A stretch of DNA of 64,000 nucleotides from Acidimicrobiia bacterium (GCA_022820925.1 JAJEEO010000012.1:186001-250000); one strand, 5' to 3'; numbered from the stretch's first letter, positions 16,770 to 26,405 are shown. Notes: generated from the sequence alone by a model not told the origin. Translations and numbers: made by a program.

Positions 16770-17648
16770 TTACTCAGGGCTGAGGGGCGCCTCGGGTGCG
16801 AGCATTCGGGCGACCGCATCAGGGGTGCGCTGCCAGTCCGGCTCTACACGGACCCGCAGCTCTAGGTAGACGCCGTCGAGGCCGAGCTCGCGCCTCGCCG
16901 CCGTGCCGACCTCGCGCAGCATGGCCCCTCCCCGCCCGATCACGATGCCCTTCTGCGAGTGACGCTCCACGGCGATGTCGCAGCGGACGCGCTTGGGTTC
17001 CCACTCGGTGACGCGCACGGCGATGCTGTACGGGAGCTCGTCGCCCAGCCGCGCCAGCAGCTGCTCGCGCACCGCCTCAGAGATGCGCCATGCCTCGGGC
17101 AGGTCGGTGACGCTCTCGGGGCCGAAATAGGCCGGGCCCTCCGGAAGGCCTGCCACGAAGTGCTCCAACAGGGCATCGGTGCCCTCACCGGTGCGTCCCG
17201 ACACCGGGAAGTACGCGTCGGCGTCGAATTCCGCTGCGGCGGCCAGCTGCTCGGCAACCTGGGCTCTCGACGCCCGGTCGCACTTGGTGACGGCGACCAC
17301 GGTGTTGGCGCCCGTCGGCAACGACTCCCAGATCAGGCGATCGCCACGGCCCAGCGGCGCGGTCGCGTCGAGGACCATGCAGATCACGTCAGGCGGTTCC
17401 AGGTCGGCAATGGCCGTGCGGGCTGTCTCATTCAACTGCTCGCCCAATGACGTGACCGGCTTGCCGATGCCGGGAGTGTCCACGAACACGATCTGGGCGT
17501 CGGACAGGTGCCGTACGCCCATGACGCGCAAGCGTGTGGTCTGGGGCTTGTCAGAGGTGATGCTGACCTTGGCGCCCACGAGGCAGTTCAGCAAGGTGGA
17601 CTTGCCGGCGTTCGGCCTGCCGACCAAGGTCACGAAGCCCGAGCGCAT
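16770..17648 (-). CDS. era: GTPase Era
   Basis: A 292-residue ribosome-assembly GTPase. G1 is GRPNAGKST at residues 10-18; G2 lies in DKPQTTRLRVMG, G3 is DTPG, and G4 is TKCD. The C-terminal KH domain, which binds the 3' end of 16S rRNA, carries VIGRGGAMLREVG. ATG 17648 is preferred over the longer frame because it begins directly at the GTPase fold and lies 14 bp after the stop of the upstream CBS protein. It is last in the phoH-ybeY-CBS-era run. It is convergent with the helicase gene (78 bp between, with no obvious terminator). Confidence 0.95.
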   Translation of the reverse strand: MRSGFVTLVGRPNAGKSTLLNCLVGAKVSITSDKPQTTRLRVMGVRHLSDAQIVFVDTPGIGKPVTSLGEQLNETARTAIADLEPPDVICMVLDATAPLGRGDRLIWESLPTGANTVVAVTKCDRASRAQVAEQLAAAAEFDADAYFPVSGRTGEGTDALLEHFVAGLPEGPAYFGPESVTDLPEAWRISEAVREQLLARLGDELPYSIAVRVTEWEPKRVRCDIAVERHSQKGIVIGRGGAMLREVGTAARRELGLDGVYLELRVRVEPDWQRTPDAVARMLAPEAPLSPE

Positions 17649-17662
17649 CGCTGGCGGGGCGG

Positions 17663-19021
17663 CTAGCTGGCGCCCCGGCGGGCCCCGACGAGATTGATGC
17701 GCCTGCCTTCGACTTCGAGAGCGGACAGACACCAGCCGTCGAGCTCGACGGTCTCGCCCGGCTCCGGCACATGTCCGGCGCGGTCCAGCACCAACCCTCC
17801 GACCGTGTCCCAGTCGCCCTCGGGCAGGCGCAGCTCGAGCACCTCGGCAAGCCGTGACGCCGGCAGACGGCCCGAGAACATGAACGCGCCGTCGCCGACC
17901 TCTTCGACGAGCGCTTCGTCGACGTCGTACTCGTCGGCGATCTCGCCGACCAGCTCCTCGATGATGTCCTCGAGGGTGACCAGGCCTGCCACCCCGCCGT
18001 ATTCGTCGACTGCGATGGCCAAGTGGGACTTGGATTCCTGCATCTCGCGCATCAGATCGCCGACCCGCTTCGTCTCGGGAACGAAGTTGGCGGGGCGCAG
18101 CACATGCGCGCAGGTTGCCGCCCGCTCGTCGTGCTGTCCGACGCCTTCGGGCCGAACCGGCCCGGGCTGCACCGATCCGGGGGCGTCCACGCCGTGCAGG
18201 TGGGCCGCAACCAAGTCCTTTGCCAGCACGATGCCTCGCAGGTCATCCACGCTGTCGCCGATCACGGGCAGCCTGGTGAAGCCGGAGTCGATGATCGTCT
18301 CGAGAGCGTCGGCCACGCTGTCGTCCAGGCTCACGGTGACCATGTCGGGTCGTGGCACCATCACCGCGCGCACGATCGTGTCGTCGAGCTCCATGATCTG
18401 GCCGATCAGTGCGGCTTCGTCGTCACGTATCAGGCTGGCCTGCGCTGCGGCTGACGCCAGTGCGACCAGCTCGTCCTCGGTGATCTCGCCGCTGTCGCTC
18501 TCTGTCGCCGCGGGGCCGAGCGCTCGTGCGGGGGCGGTCAGCAAGCGCGCCAGCCATACCAGCGGCGCGGCGCGGCTCAGGACGCGCGCAACCGGTGCGA
18601 GCACCCGCGCCATGCGGTCGTTCGCCTCGACTCCCCAGCGGCGAGGCAGCGCCTCGGTCACCACGAAGAGCGCCAACGTGGTGACAGCGATCGCCGCGAT
18701 GATGCCCGCTGCTCCGGTGGTGCTCGCGGTGACCCAGGTGACTCCCCCCACCAGCGTGACCTGGGTGACGACGCGCAGCAGTGAGGCGGGCCCCAGCACG
18801 ACCTCGCGGTCTTCGACCAGCGCTTCCAGCGAGGCCTTCGGCGGGGCGCTCGGGTGTCCGTTGTCGCGGTCGCCGTTGTGACGCTCGCCGTTTCCGTTGG
18901 ACTCGTCCAGGCCCGAGGCGCGGGCTCGCCCCAGCCGCACGAACGTTGCCTCGATCAGGCGCAGGAACATGGCCGCCGCGAGCAGGATCGCTGCCGCGAC
19001 CGCGCCCAGAACCCAGTTCAT
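17663..19021 (-). CDS. CorC/HlyC-family CBS-domain membrane protein
   Basis: A 452-residue protein of the DUF21-CBS-CorC_HlyC architecture, often annotated as hemolysin but better regarded as magnesium or cobalt efflux. Three or four hydrophobic segments fill the first 190 residues. Two CBS motifs follow (VMVPRPDMVTVSLDD and the GGVAGLVTLEDIIEELVGEI stretch near the second). The C-terminal CorC_HlyC domain contains DWDTVGGLVLDRAGHVPEPG. An acidic, glycine-rich insert (about 250-285) separates parts of the CBS pair. ATG 19021 is chosen because it overlaps the ybeY stop (ATGA) and has TTGGAG 6 nt upstream; TTG 19033 is less likely. Confidence 0.9.
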   Translation of the reverse strand: MNWVLGAVAAAILLAAAMFLRLIEATFVRLGRARASGLDESNGNGERHNGDRDNGHPSAPPKASLEALVEDREVVLGPASLLRVVTQVTLVGGVTWVTASTTGAAGIIAAIAVTTLALFVVTEALPRRWGVEANDRMARVLAPVARVLSRAAPLVWLARLLTAPARALGPAATESDSGEITEDELVALASAAAQASLIRDDEAALIGQIMELDDTIVRAVMVPRPDMVTVSLDDSVADALETIIDSGFTRLPVIGDSVDDLRGIVLAKDLVAAHLHGVDAPGSVQPGPVRPEGVGQHDERAATCAHVLRPANFVPETKRVGDLMREMQESKSHLAIAVDEYGGVAGLVTLEDIIEELVGEIADEYDVDEALVEEVGDGAFMFSGRLPASRLAEVLELRLPEGDWDTVGGLVLDRAGHVPEPGETVELDGWCLSALEVEGRRINLVGARRGAS

Positions 19022-19569
19022 GAGCATCTCCAAAGACGGCCCAGGTGCTCAGCCTCGCGGGCGCGCATGGCAGCAGTCTCGGCGGGCTCGGTGTGATCCA
19101 TGCCGAGCAAGTGCAGCACGCCGTGTACGACGAGCAAATCGATTTCCGCGGTGACGCTGCCGTCGTGCCCCGGGCGGGACCTCCGGCCGGCTGCCGCGTT
19201 CGCGGCAGCGACGGCTGGACACACGACGATGTCGCCCGCTAGGGCTGGGCTCGTCACATCTGAGCCAGCGACAAGGGCACCGCTCTCGTGAGCGCCAGCG
19301 CTCGAACCGTTCGGCGCCTGCGGATCCGGCGCGAGATCCAGCGGGAAGGCGAGCACATCGGTCGGCCCGGCGTGGCCCATGTGGGATTCGTTCAGCTCCG
19401 CCATCTCGTCGCGGCCCACGAAGGTCACCGCTGTCTCGGTGCCCGGCGGCACGCCTTCGGCTTCGAGCACCTGCCTCACCAACGCGCGGTAGCGCGCCGG
19501 ATCGAGCTGCACGTCGTTCTGACGATCCGCGATCAGCACGCCGTCGGCTGCGGCGCTGCCATCAGCCAT
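19018..19569 (-). CDS. ybeY: Endoribonuclease YbeY (rRNA maturation)
   Basis: A 183-residue metal-dependent RNase used in 16S rRNA maturation and ribosome quality control. The zinc site HGVLHLLGMDH is intact near the C-terminus, and the family stretch MAELNESHMGHAGPTDVLAF is present. A Ser/Gly/Ala-rich insertion lies between TDVLAFPLD and AGDIVVCP, which makes it longer than the usual 150-160 residues. ATG 19569 starts 5 bp after the phoH stop, and the stop overlaps the CBS protein start, so the genes are tightly coupled. Confidence 0.94.
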   Translation of the reverse strand: MADGSAAADGVLIADRQNDVQLDPARYRALVRQVLEAEGVPPGTETAVTFVGRDEMAELNESHMGHAGPTDVLAFPLDLAPDPQAPNGSSAGAHESGALVAGSDVTSPALAGDIVVCPAVAAANAAAGRRSRPGHDGSVTAEIDLLVVHGVLHLLGMDHTEPAETAAMRAREAEHLGRLWRCS

Positions 19570-19573
19570 GCGT

Positions 19574-20536
19574 TCACTCGCTGCCGTTGCGTTTCGCGTC
19601 GCGCCGGTCGTATGCCGCCACGATGTCACCCACGATGCGATGCCGGGTGATGTCCCGCCTGCCGAGGCGCGCAAACGCAAGTCCGGGTATCCCGTCCAGC
19701 GCCTGCTCGACGTCGATCAGGCCGCTCTTGCCCCCGGGCACGTCGATCTGTGTGCGGTCGCCGGTCACCACCACCTTGGAGCCGAAGCCGATGCGTGTCA
19801 GGAACATCTTCATCTGCTCAGGCGTGGTGTTCTGCGCCTCGTCGAGGATGATGAAGCTGTCGTTGAGGGTGCGGCCGCGCATGAAGGCGAGCGGTGCCAC
19901 GTCGATCGTCTTGCGCTCGAGCAGCTTCGCGGCGGTCTCCACATCGAGCATGTCGTACAGCGAGTCGTACAGCGGGGCCAGGTACGGGTCGATCTTGGCC
20001 ATCAGGTCGCCGGGCAGGAAGCCGAGCCGCTCGCCCGCTTCGACCGCCGGCCGGGTGAGCACGATGCGCCGAACGGCCTTCGACATCAATGCGTCGACCG
20101 CGAGCGCCACCGCCAGCCAGGTCTTGCCGGTGCCGGCCGGCCCGACCGCGAACGTCACGATGTTGGATCGGATCATCTCGACGTAGCGCTTCTGGCCGGC
20201 GCTCTTGGCCCGCACCACCCTGCCGTTGGGAGCGCGCACGATCGGCGCAGACAGCACGTCGCTCGGGCTCTCGTCGGCCTCGACCATGTCGATGACACGG
20301 TCGAGCATCTCGGGCTCGATGCGCTGGCCGGCCTCGAGGACGTGCACCATCTCCTCGAAGACCTGCCCGACGAGCGCGGCACTGGGTCCCGTGACGGTGA
20401 TCTCGTTGCCGCGCACGTGGATGTCGGCATCGGTGAAATGGTCTGCCACGAGCCGCAGATGCTCGTCGCGCTGGCCCAGCACACCCACCATGAGGTGATT
20501 GCCCGGAACGTGTATCCGGACCTGTGTGTCGGTCAC
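19574..20536 (-). CDS. phoH: PhoH-like ATPase
   Basis: A 320-residue P-loop ATPase of the PhoH (YbeZ) family, usually encoded next to ybeY and linked to RNA metabolism. Walker A is GPAGTGKTW, Walker B is in SFIILDEAQNTTPEQ, and GDRTQIDVP lies downstream. A degenerate KH-like stretch occupies the first 90 residues. The start is GTG 20536, with CCGGAG 4 nt upstream. It is the first gene of the phoH-ybeY-CBS-era group. The 148 bp upstream to DUF3039 may hold its promoter; I see no clear motif there. Confidence 0.93.
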   Translation of the reverse strand: MTDTQVRIHVPGNHLMVGVLGQRDEHLRLVADHFTDADIHVRGNEITVTGPSAALVGQVFEEMVHVLEAGQRIEPEMLDRVIDMVEADESPSDVLSAPIVRAPNGRVVRAKSAGQKRYVEMIRSNIVTFAVGPAGTGKTWLAVALAVDALMSKAVRRIVLTRPAVEAGERLGFLPGDLMAKIDPYLAPLYDSLYDMLDVETAAKLLERKTIDVAPLAFMRGRTLNDSFIILDEAQNTTPEQMKMFLTRIGFGSKVVVTGDRTQIDVPGGKSGLIDVEQALDGIPGLAFARLGRRDITRHRIVGDIVAAYDRRDAKRNGSE

Positions 20537-20686
20537 TGGACTCCGGCGCAGCTTGCCGGCGGCACAGCGCTCATGAAGCGACGGCGCACAGACGGCTTTC
20601 AGAGTTGCCGACGAGTGGTTCGGTCACGATGGCCTCAAGGCTAGTCGCGTCCCGCGATCGGTCACTGTCCGATTTCGCGCACGTTC

Positions 20687-20938
20687 TCACGAGCGCAGGC
20701 CGGCGTATATCTCCCTGCACGCCGGGCACACCGGGAAGCGCTCGCCGTCGCGGGTGGGCACCCACTTCTTGCCGCACAGCGCCACGACCGCCTCGCCGCT
20801 GACGGCCGATCGGGTCAGCGCCGTCTTGTTGACGTAGTGCGAGAAGCGATCGTGATCGCCTTCGGTCTCGCGCGTGTCTGGCCGCTCGATGACCTCGGGG
20901 ACGCCAGATCCACTGCTGGCTACAGTCTGTGCGGCCAC
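20687..20938 (-). CDS. DUF3039 protein
   Basis: An 83-residue actinobacterial protein of unknown function. The family core is plain: HYVNKTALTRSAVSGEAVV, then ALCGKKWVPTRDGERFPVCP and CREIYAGL, with a Cys pattern (C...CPAC) that could bind zinc. GTG 20938 is chosen because GGGAG lies 7 nt upstream and the conserved part starts shortly after. Longer readings of this frame give arginine-rich, non-conserved sequence. In other actinobacteria it is a stand-alone small gene. Confidence 0.8.
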   Translation of the reverse strand: MAAQTVASSGSGVPEVIERPDTRETEGDHDRFSHYVNKTALTRSAVSGEAVVALCGKKWVPTRDGERFPVCPACREIYAGLRS

Positions 20939-21182
20939 TGCGCTGCTCCCGTTCAGCTCGGCATCTGCTCCTGCCGGGGCCAACGGTACGGCAGTAATCT
21001 GCCCACTCGCGCCGCTGCTGATTCGACAGCCCACGCGTGCGCCGAAGGGCAGCCCACACCCAGCATGGCCACGACTTCTTCTCAGACGCCGGAGAAGGCG
21101 GCACGAGCTCAGCGGCGGGAGACGGCACGACTCCGAGCCCCGCTGGCGCCGGCGAGACCGGCACGGCGTCGCGGGTGACGCG

Positions 21183-23561
21183 ATGAACCTCGACGCTCGG
21201 CAGCCGCAGCTCGATTCCGCCGCGGCCTGGGTGGTGGCGCTGTCGGCTGCACTCGCCACGTTCGCGGCGTTCGGTGTCGCCTACAGCTTCGGGGCATTCT
21301 TCCCTCAGATCAGCGACGAGTTCGGTGTGGGCGCGAGCTTGACATCGCTCTTCTTCTCACTGACCACGTTCGCCTACTTCACCCTGGGCAGCGTCACGGG
21401 CAGACTCGCCGACCGTTTCGGGCCGCGGCCGGTGCTGCTCGTTGGAACTGTCGCCATGTTCGCCGGGCTCTGGCTGACCTCGCTCGCCGACGATCTCTGG
21501 CTCGCCTATGCGACCTACGGCATCGGTGCCGGCATCGGCGTGGCCTGCGCCTACGTACCCATGGTCGCCGTCGTGGGCGGGTGGTTCGAACGGCAGCGCG
21601 TGGCTGCGATGGGCGTCGCCGTCGCGGGCATCGGCGTCGGCACGCTCATTGGCTCCCCTGCTGCGGACTGGCTGATCGACGCCTACGGGTGGCGCAACAG
21701 CTACCGGATACTGGCCGTCGCAGCAGTTGCGCTCATGGCGCTGGCGGCGCTCGGCGCCCGGCGCGCTCCAGGCCACGTCGAGCCGGGCGAGCTGCCGTCG
21801 CTGCCGGTCCTGCTGAGCGGGCGGCGGGCGGTGTTCGTGTCGATCTACCTGTCGATGCTGTTGCTCAGCGCCAGCTTGTTCATGCCGTTCGTGTATCTGC
21901 CTGACTACGTCTCGGGCATCGGCAGAACCGGCGGCGCCCTGCTGGTGGGCATCATCGGCGGCGCGTCCATCGTGGGCCGGCTGGGCCTGGGAGCGCTGGG
22001 CACCGTCGTCCCGCTGATGCGCCTCTATCAGGCCTCCTTCCTCACGATGGCGCTCAGCTTCCTGCTGTGGCTCGGCGCATCGTGGAACGCCTGGCTGCTG
22101 CTCGCCTTCGCCATCCTCATGGGTCTCAGCTACGGCGGCTTCATCGCCCTGTCGCCTGCCGTTGCCGCCGCGCTGTTCGGTCCCCTCGGACTCGGCAGCG
22201 TCCTCGGAGCGCTGTACACCGCTGCCGGCGTCGGCGCGATGATCGGGCCGCCGATATTGGGCTTGCTGGTGGACGCAAGCGGCTACAGCACCACGATCGT
22301 CATCGCGATGTGTTTCGGCGTGGCAGCCGTTCCGTTGCTAGTGGCGGCAGAGCGATTCAGCCGCGCCGGCACCACGGCGAACGCCCTCACCGCGCTGGGC
22401 CAGGCGACACGCGCCGCGGCCGCTGCTCCCGTGACTGCTGCCCGCGCACGGCCCCCATCTGCGCCCGCGGCTCCGCCGGACCAACCGGCGCCCTCGGCGG
22501 CAGTCAGACCCAGCAAGCCGGTGACGGTGCAGCCGATGCGGGCCGCCCCGGCCCAGGCGGCACTGGGGCCAGCGTCGATCGACTCGGTGCTGCTGCTGTC
22601 GTTCGGCGGGCCCGAAGGCCCCGACGACGTGAGGCCCTTCCTGGAGAACGTGACCCGCGGGCGGGATGTTCCGCCAGCGCGGCTCGCACAGGCCGAGCAG
22701 CAGTACCTGCGCCACGGTGGCGTGAGCCCGATCAATGAACAGAACCGCGCGCTGCTGGGGTCCCTGTCGGGCGAACTCGCCCGCAGGGGGACACCGCTCG
22801 CCTGCTACTGGGGCAACCGCAACTGGCACCCCTACCTCGCCGACTCGATCCGCCAGATGGCCGCCGAAGGCCGGCGCAACGCAGCCGTCATCGTGACCTC
22901 CGCGTTCAGCTCGTACTCGGGCTGCCGCCAGTACCACGAGGATCTGGCCCAGGCCGCTGCCGAGGTGGACGGGGCACCGAGGCTCACACGGGTTCGCGTC
23001 TACGGCAATCACCCAGGATTCGCAGGCGCTATGACCGAGCGTGTCCGCGAGGCACTCGACGGCGCGCACGTGCACGACGGCGTGCACACCCTGTTCACCG
23101 CGCACAGCCTGCCTGCTCGGATGGCGGCGGCGTGCGACTACGAAGCCCAGTTGGCTGATGTAGCCGAATCCGTTGCTGCAGCAGCCGGACTCGCCGGTGA
23201 GACCGAGATCGTGTACCAGTCGCGCAGCGGGCCGCCGCACGTGCCGTGGCTGGAGCCCGACGTCAGCGACCGCTTGGTCGAGCTTGGGTCCAGCGGGGTC
23301 CGTTCGGTCCTCACCGTTCCGCTCGGATTCGTCTCCGATCACATGGAGGTGCTGGCCGACCTCGACACCCGGGCACGATCGGCTGCAGCTCGGGCGGGCA
23401 TCACCATGGTGCGTGCACGCACGGTCGGCGCCCATCCGCTGTTCGTCGCGGCACTCGTCGACCTCGTCGAGGAGACAGCCGGTCTGCGCAGCGATCGGCC
23501 CGCGATCGGACGTCTCGGCCCGCGGCCTGACAGCTGCGCCCCCGGCTGCTGCGTCGTCTAG
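21183..23561 (+). CDS. MFS transporter fused to ferrochelatase (CpfC/HemH)
   Basis: One continuous 792-residue frame. Residues 1-400 are a 12-helix MFS carrier, with GRLADRFGPRPVLL as the loop 2-3 motif; it resembles the monocarboxylate/oxalate (OFA) type. A Pro/Ala-rich linker of about 60 residues follows. From about residue 465 it is a complete ferrochelatase, with LLLSFGGPEGPDDVRPFLENV at its start, the iron-site His641 in TAHSLP and Glu722 in SDHMEVL. Cys581 with Cys785, Cys789 and Cys790 match the four-cysteine pattern of the [2Fe-2S] actinobacterial enzymes, which insert iron into coproporphyrin III. No stop or ribosome site separates the halves; an internal ATG at 22536 has no Shine-Dalgarno. 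The start ATG 21183 is the first before the MFS helices but lacks a ribosome site. Confidence 0.88.
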   Translation: MNLDARQPQLDSAAAWVVALSAALATFAAFGVAYSFGAFFPQISDEFGVGASLTSLFFSLTTFAYFTLGSVTGRLADRFGPRPVLLVGTVAMFAGLWLTSLADDLWLAYATYGIGAGIGVACAYVPMVAVVGGWFERQRVAAMGVAVAGIGVGTLIGSPAADWLIDAYGWRNSYRILAVAAVALMALAALGARRAPGHVEPGELPSLPVLLSGRRAVFVSIYLSMLLLSASLFMPFVYLPDYVSGIGRTGGALLVGIIGGASIVGRLGLGALGTVVPLMRLYQASFLTMALSFLLWLGASWNAWLLLAFAILMGLSYGGFIALSPAVAAALFGPLGLGSVLGALYTAAGVGAMIGPPILGLLVDASGYSTTIVIAMCFGVAAVPLLVAAERFSRAGTTANALTALGQATRAAAAAPVTAARARPPSAPAAPPDQPAPSAAVRPSKPVTVQPMRAAPAQAALGPASIDSVLLLSFGGPEGPDDVRPFLENVTRGRDVPPARLAQAEQQYLRHGGVSPINEQNRALLGSLSGELARRGTPLACYWGNRNWHPYLADSIRQMAAEGRRNAAVIVTSAFSSYSGCRQYHEDLAQAAAEVDGAPRLTRVRVYGNHPGFAGAMTERVREALDGAHVHDGVHTLFTAHSLPARMAAACDYEAQLADVAESVAAAAGLAGETEIVYQSRSGPPHVPWLEPDVSDRLVELGSSGVRSVLTVPLGFVSDHMEVLADLDTRARSAAARAGITMVRARTVGAHPLFVAALVDLVEETAGLRSDRPAIGRLGPRPDSCAPGCCVV

Positions 23562-23577
23562 CCAGCCAGCCGGCTAG
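23558..23577. terminator. Possible bidirectional terminator hairpin
   Basis: CTAGCC and GGCTAG form a 6-bp stem with an 8-nt loop between the convergent fusion gene and nrdJ, covering both stop codons. There is no T-run, so intrinsic termination is uncertain. Confidence 0.3.
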
Positions 23578-26405
23578 CCGCAGCCGCTCGTGGCTCCGCA
23601 AGACCGGCAGGCAAAGCACGAGCCAGCGCGCACCATCCGATCGCCGCACGTCATGCACAGGGGTGCATCGCGGTACCCGGCCGGCGCCACGGGCCGCGAC
23701 GGTGGGTCTGGTGCGTGCTCGGCACCGATGGCTGTCGGGACCGAGGCACTTTCGAGGCCGGGCAGCGGCGGATCGGTGCGTTCGTCCACACTGAGCACGC
23801 CCAGCTCGCTGCGCTCGTCGAATGACAGGTACTCGAGCGCGAGACGGCGGAAGATGTAGTCGACGATGCTGGTAGCGATCCGCAGCTCAGGATCGTCCGT
23901 GAGCCCGGCGGGCTCGAATCGCATATTGGTGAACGCCTCGACGTAGGAGCGCAACGGCACCCCGTGCTGCAAGCCGTGGCTCACCGAGATGGCGAAGGCA
24001 TCCATGATCCCGGCCAGCGTCGAGCCTTGCTTGGCCACCGTGAGGAAGATCTCGCCTGGCCGGCCGTCGTCGTACTCGCCGACGGTCATGAAGCCGTGGC
24101 AGTCGGTGACCCGGAACGAGAACGTGCGTGACCGGCGTCTGCGAGGCAGTCGGTTGCGCGGCGGCACCACCGCCCCCTGCAGCGCCGCAGCGGCCGCTAC
24201 GGGAGCATCGGCTTCCGACGCCGCGGGTCCGACCGACAGCGGCTGGGACACCTTGCAGTTGTCGCGATAGATCGCCACGGCCTTGAGCCCGAGCCGCCAC
24301 GATTCGATGAACAGGTTCTCGATGTCAGCGACAGTGGCGTCTTCTGCCAGGTTGACCGTCTTGGAGATCGCGCCCGAGACGAACGGCTGGCACGCAGCCA
24401 TCATCGCGACATGGCCCCGCGGTGAGATCGCGTCGTCACCGATCGAGCAGGCGAACACTGCGAGATGGTCGTCGGCAAGGTGAGGGGCCCCGGCGACGCC
24501 GCCGCTGCGAAGGATGTGAGCCTCGATGTCGGCAATCTCCGACAGGGAGTAGCCCAGCCGCCCCAGAGCCACCGGCACCGTCGAGTTGACGATGCGCAGG
24601 TCGCCGCCGCCGACCAGCTTCTTGTGCTTCACGAGGCCGAGGTCGGGCTCGATGCCGGTGGTGTCGCAGTCCATCATGAACGAGATCGTCCCCGTGGGAG
24701 CGATCACCGTCGCCTGCGAGTTCCGCACGCCGTGGGTGTCACAGCCGGCCACGGCGTGATCCCAGCGCTCGCGTGCGACCGAGCGCAGCTGTTCGGCCAG
24801 GGCGCCCAAGCCCGACGCCGTCGGGACTGCGCCCGTCTCGCCCGAGATCGGTTCGATGCGATCGAGAGCGTCGCGGTGCCGGCGCAGCACGCCGGCCATC
24901 GCATCGGCATTCGCAGCGAAGCCGTCGAACGGGCTCAGCCGCGCCGCCAGGTCGGCGGAGGTGGCGTATGCCTCGCCGCACATCAGCGCAGTGACCGTTG
25001 CAGCAAGTGCCCGGGCCGGCGGCGAGTCATAGGGGGTGCCGGCGGCCATCAGCAGCGCGCCCAGGTTGGTGAAGCCCAAGCCGAGCTGGCGGAAACTGCG
25101 AGACGTCTCGCCGATGAGTGCAGTCGGGTAGTCCGCGTGGCTCACCAGCACGTCCTGGGCGATGAACGTGATGCGCACCGCCTGACGCAAGCCCTCGATG
25201 TCGAACTCGCGGCCGCCGTCGCGACCCGCGCCTTCCCCGAAAAATGGCAGCAGGTTGACGCTGGCCAGGTTGCAGGCCGAGTTATCCAAGTGGACGTACT
25301 CGCTGCACGGATTGCTGGCGCTGATCGGGCCATGGGCCGGCGCGGTGTGCCAGTCGTTGATCGTGGTCGAGAACTGCACGCCGGGATCGGCGCACTCCCA
25401 CGCCGCCTGGGCGATCTGGCGCAGCAGCTCACGTGCTGCCACGACCGAGGTGACCTCACCGCTGGTGCGCGCACGCAATTCCCACGCAGCGTCGTGCTCC
25501 ACCGCCGCCATGAACTCATCGGACAACCGCACCGAGTTGTTGGCGTTCTGGTACTGGATCGAGAACGAATCGACGCCGTCGAGATCCATGTCGAAACCGG
25601 CCGCAGCGAGGGCTCGTGCCTTGCGCTCCTCACGCGCCTTGCACCACACGAACGCCTCGATGTCAGGGTGATCGGCGTCGAGCAGCACCATCTTCGCGGC
25701 ACGCCGGGTCTTGCCGCCGCTGCGGATCGTGCCTGCCGACGCGTCGGCACCGCGCATGAAGCTGACCGGTCCGCTGGCCGTGCCGCCACCCGACAGCGGT
25801 TCGGAGGACGCCCGCAGAGCCGAGAGATTGACGCCGGCCCCGGAGCCGCCCTTGAAGATGCGGCCCTCGGTGACGTACCACTCCAAGATGGATTCCATCT
25901 CGTCGGAGACCGCGAGGATGAAGCACGCAGAAGCCTGCTGCGGCACGCCCTTCACGCCGATGTTGAACCACACCGGGCTGTTGAAGGCGACGCGCTGATG
26001 CAGCAGCAGCCATGACAGCTCGGCCCCGAAAATCGCCTCCTCGTCGGGTGAGGAGAAATAGCCGTCCTCAGAGGCCCAGCGGGTGATGGTGCCTGCCACG
26101 CGGTCGATGACCTGCCGCAACGATCGCTCACGTTCAGGTGCACCGAGCGTGCCGCGGAAGTACTTCTGCGCCACGATGTTGACCGCCGTGGGGCTCCAGT
26201 CGGTCGGGAACTCGACGTCGGGCTGGGCGAACGCCACCGTGCCGTCGGTCGCGTTGGTGATCGAGGCGTCGTGGCGCTCCCACCTCACGGTGTCGTACGG
26301 GTGCGTGCCGGCCGTCGTGAAGTGCCGGCACAGCCGCAGCGGCGCGCCCGGAGGCCCGCTGCCGGGGTTGGGACCCTGCGCCCGCTGCGCTTGTGTCATC
26401 GCCAC
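23574..26405 (-). CDS. nrdJ: Adenosylcobalamin-dependent (class II) ribonucleotide reductase
   Basis: A 943-residue class II enzyme reducing ribonucleotides to deoxyribonucleotides with coenzyme B12, so it does not need oxygen. Typical stretches are FNSPVWFNIGVKG, ACFILAVSDEM, GGSGAGVNLSALR, NPCSEYVHLDNSACNLASVNL and the PTGTISFMMDCDTTGIEPD active-site region. The C-terminus ends in a zinc ribbon (CMTCGDRM...CFACRSCG), usual for the vitamin B12 form. The start is GTG 26405 or ATG 26399; TAAGGT lies 9 nt before the GTG. A DnaA-box palindrome sits about 90 bp upstream. Confidence 0.96.
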   Translation of the reverse strand: MAMTQAQRAQGPNPGSGPPGAPLRLCRHFTTAGTHPYDTVRWERHDASITNATDGTVAFAQPDVEFPTDWSPTAVNIVAQKYFRGTLGAPERERSLRQVIDRVAGTITRWASEDGYFSSPDEEAIFGAELSWLLLHQRVAFNSPVWFNIGVKGVPQQASACFILAVSDEMESILEWYVTEGRIFKGGSGAGVNLSALRASSEPLSGGGTASGPVSFMRGADASAGTIRSGGKTRRAAKMVLLDADHPDIEAFVWCKAREERKARALAAAGFDMDLDGVDSFSIQYQNANNSVRLSDEFMAAVEHDAAWELRARTSGEVTSVVAARELLRQIAQAAWECADPGVQFSTTINDWHTAPAHGPISASNPCSEYVHLDNSACNLASVNLLPFFGEGAGRDGGREFDIEGLRQAVRITFIAQDVLVSHADYPTALIGETSRSFRQLGLGFTNLGALLMAAGTPYDSPPARALAATVTALMCGEAYATSADLAARLSPFDGFAANADAMAGVLRRHRDALDRIEPISGETGAVPTASGLGALAEQLRSVARERWDHAVAGCDTHGVRNSQATVIAPTGTISFMMDCDTTGIEPDLGLVKHKKLVGGGDLRIVNSTVPVALGRLGYSLSEIADIEAHILRSGGVAGAPHLADDHLAVFACSIGDDAISPRGHVAMMAACQPFVSGAISKTVNLAEDATVADIENLFIESWRLGLKAVAIYRDNCKVSQPLSVGPAASEADAPVAAAAALQGAVVPPRNRLPRRRRSRTFSFRVTDCHGFMTVGEYDDGRPGEIFLTVAKQGSTLAGIMDAFAISVSHGLQHGVPLRSYVEAFTNMRFEPAGLTDDPELRIATSIVDYIFRRLALEYLSFDERSELGVLSVDERTDPPLPGLESASVPTAIGAEHAPDPPSRPVAPAGYRDAPLCMTCGDRMVRAGSCFACRSCGATSGCG

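Noticed and set aside
21065..21178. Small 37-codon frame before the MFS-ferrochelatase gene
   Set aside because: No ribosome site and Arg/Ala-rich translation; possibly an upstream leader, but not supportable.
20939..21182. Second gene in the gap before the fusion gene
   Set aside because: No frame in this 244-bp stretch has conserved sequence; it probably holds promoters for both divergent genes, though I could not assign them.
24465..26015. A 516-codon plus-strand frame inside nrdJ
   Set aside because: Antisense to the ribonucleotide reductase, with no family motif.
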